10,390 nt of DNA from Saksenaea vasiformis B4078 (Eukaryota > Mucoromycota > Mucoromycetes > Mucorales > Saksenaeaceae). The notes below the pieces were generated by a model, which worked only from the letters and a program-made list of their open reading frames with translations, was not told the origin of the DNA and ran no database searches. Positions 9,201-10,390 of the stretch are shown here, piece by piece (the stretch's first letter is position 1; every line of letters starts with the position of its first letter). Where the stretch lies: NCBI GenBank assembly GCA_000697055.1, contig JNDT01001756.1, positions 1 through 10,390 on the forward strand, given 5' to 3'. Position numbers and translations under genes: made by a program.

Positions 9201-9852
9201 GAAATTCTTGGGATAAGGAACGCGGTAGGTTTTTGACAATTTCATTGTCATGTCCCAAGTATGATCGACTGCACCGTTTACATTGATATCTATACGACAT
9301 GATATAGAAATTGTCGTGCACATCGAAAACTTTTCTTGCAATTGGTCTGTCTGCCCAGCCACGCACGCGAAAATCTCCAGAGCATTGAGGGCACTTGAAG
9401 TCCTTGATGGACTAGCCACACAAATAAGCGAGGATAGTAAAGCGGTGAGGGGTCCAATCTTGTTTGGCCACGCAGAGCAAAGTACGGACTAGGTGGTGTC
9501 ACCCAATGACTCTGATTCTGATAGCACTTGAGAATCTTTTTAGGCGATTGTTCCATTTCCTGCTTTAGTCTATCTCGCAAGCTAGCCAGGTACTGAACGT
9601 GTAGCGATCCATCTGACGCCTCGTCATTACTGTTGTCCTCGCTTGGAGTAAGTACCTCTGGATTCGATTGCGTTTTTTTCCATGGAAGCCAATTCCATTC
9701 TATTGACTTCATCAGACGAGCCGGCTGTTAACCGTTAGCATTAATATGTATTTCACGAGAGTTTAGCAGCAAAACGTACACATAGTGAGACCGGATGTTG
9801 AAGCCGAAGGTGTTGGATCTTGCTGAGATGGCTGGCTTTGACTGTAATCCAT
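6295..9852 (-). pseudogene. DUF6729-like, transposase-related gene, probably degenerate
   Basis: Exons (minus) are 9852-9780, 9724-8809, 8756-8338, 8287-8129, 8083 to about 7181, and 7131-6295. Introns are 55, 52, 50, 45 and about 37-49 nt. About 1,100 codons result. In order: a Ser/Glu-rich N-terminus; DPSPLYYPRLFVWL and a zinc-binding part (CPQC near 9382-9393, then RYQCKRC), resembling DUF6729; an RNase H/DDE-like region (LNTDHSHKVPKHIGK, then LLFTDKAQSD); an acidic linker; YRCVRGTNSLEGDVHQ and HN..VGVLNRTG, which I associate with fungal transposase-like families; WQNTALFS; a Gln/Pro-rich stretch; and a C-terminal Cys cluster (CCVRCHSTDCPG). Damage: likely +1 shifts at the A7 run (9671-9677) and near 9412, a -1 shift near 7215, and in-frame TGA at 7782, 7080 and 7020 (first bases, minus). 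Family placement rests on recall; the catalytic triad is incomplete by eye. Confidence 0.66.
8453..8470 (-). repeat. (CTG)6 microsatellite coding an alanine run
   Basis: Six CTG units on the plus strand read as GCA-type codons on the minus strand, giving a six-alanine run after SSY in the transposase-like gene, shortly downstream of the LFTDKAQSD motif. Such a tract is prone to length change by slippage. Confidence 0.7.
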
Positions 9853-10118
9853 TATAATTATAAAAAAATTTACAGATTAGAGTCAAAAGGTGGACGCTAT
9901 ATAAGCTATTTCTATGAGGAACCAAAAGCATTTGCTTGTCCGTTTTGTTACTTTATATGGTAGGGCCGCGCAAAAAGGACCGATTGTTACAGTCAACAAA
10001 CTTTTAGAGTTTTATTATTTCTGGGAATAAAAGCGTGGCTTGAGAGGTCAAACCCACATCCGAGGACGGAGTGGAAGCAGCGGGGATTGGGCGAGAGTTA
10101 TCGAAGCGCAACCTAGCA
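9853..10118. promoter_or_regulatory. Divergent intergenic promoter region
   Basis: This 266-nt gap lies between the start of the minus-strand transposase-like gene and the plus-strand gene at 10119, so it should hold both promoters. TATATAAG at 9898-9905 (CTTATATA on the minus strand) is about 46 nt from the minus-strand ATG, and an AT-rich leader precedes that ATG. GAATAAAAG near 10025 is a weak candidate for the plus gene. No terminal repeat was seen. Confidence 0.35.
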
Positions 10119-10390
10119 ATGCCTAAAATTCAAGCATGTAAAACTTCCATGTCCCCAATCGAGCAAGCCAGGAAAGCTCGTGGGGGAAACAAGCTACTGG
10201 ATTATCTTACCTTTGCAGATTCTGTCTCTTGTCCCAAGCCAGAGACAAACACAAAGTATCGAGCTATGGTAAATGCATTCATGGCATACGGTGACCAGGC
10301 AGAGCGCAAGACTGCCAAGAGGGCAAATCAGAGCTTTTGCGTAAGTACTCGTAACGATAGCCTTGGAAAGAGTAATACTGCTGAATACGT
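10119..10390 (+). CDS. Unrecognised gene, 5' part, runs off the window
   Basis: An ATG at 10119 opens a frame that stays open to the window end (90 codons), starting MPKIQACKTSMSPIEQARKA. The frame is open back to 10044, but 10119 is its first ATG. A GTAAGT donor at 10341, in phase 0, suggests that exon 1 ends at 10340 after 74 codons (…RANQSFC) and that the remaining sequence is intron. The peptide is hydrophilic and basic, without signal peptide, membrane segment or a motif I recognise. It is transcribed divergently from the transposase-like gene. It could be a host gene or part of another element. Confidence 0.5.
   Translation, partial: MPKIQACKTSMSPIEQARKARGGNKLLDYLTFADSVSCPKPETNTKYRAMVNAFMAYGDQAERKTAKRANQSFCVSTRNDSLGKSNTAEY

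Overview
The window looks like nuclear DNA of a fungus, most likely an early-diverging filamentous lineage such as Mucoromycota. The evidence is several reading frames that join only through 45-55 nt GT...AG introns with CTAAT/CTGAT-like branch points, AATAAA signals just after stop codons, a fungal-type NPC2 gene, and two mobile-element-type genes common in such genomes. The lineage is an inference from gene content; no rRNA or other marker is present.

Layout. (1) Positions 1-3046, plus strand: a Fanzor gene, the eukaryotic relative of transposon TnpB (an RNA-guided RuvC nuclease of the OMEGA group). Two long exons join in frame across a 52-nt intron into a core of about 630 residues. This core has a coiled coil, a very basic tract, RuvC-I GVDPG, a glutamate in the rearranged position (NEFNTSKTC), a four-cysteine zinc finger and RuvC-III GRDANAARN. 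A further ~0.9 kb upstream appears to encode its N-terminal part, but the frame changes there, so this copy may be partly decayed or wrongly read. (2) 3047-3763: untranslated and intergenic DNA, holding the Fanzor poly(A) signal, possibly a guide-RNA region, and the NPC2 promoter. (3) 3764-4422, plus strand: a four-exon, apparently intact NPC2-type secreted sterol/phospholipid-binding protein of 170 residues, the only ordinary host gene here. (4) 4423-6294: about 1.9 kb without a recognisable gene, with an A11G7 tract and a GC-rich block near the end. (5) 6295-9852, minus strand: a multi-exon, transposase-like gene with an N-terminal zinc-binding region resembling DUF6729 proteins. It carries at least two probable frameshifts and three in-frame UGA codons, so it is probably a pseudogene. 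(6) 9853-10118: a divergent intergenic region. (7) 10119-10390, plus strand: the 5' part of an unrecognised gene running off the window.

The genes do not form a pathway. The picture is a host housekeeping gene (NPC2) between two mobile-element-type genes. The most notable element is the Fanzor copy, whose catalytic half is intact. It belongs to a known family, so any novelty lies in this copy's unusual N-terminal half, its undetermined guide RNA and its relation to neighbouring elements.
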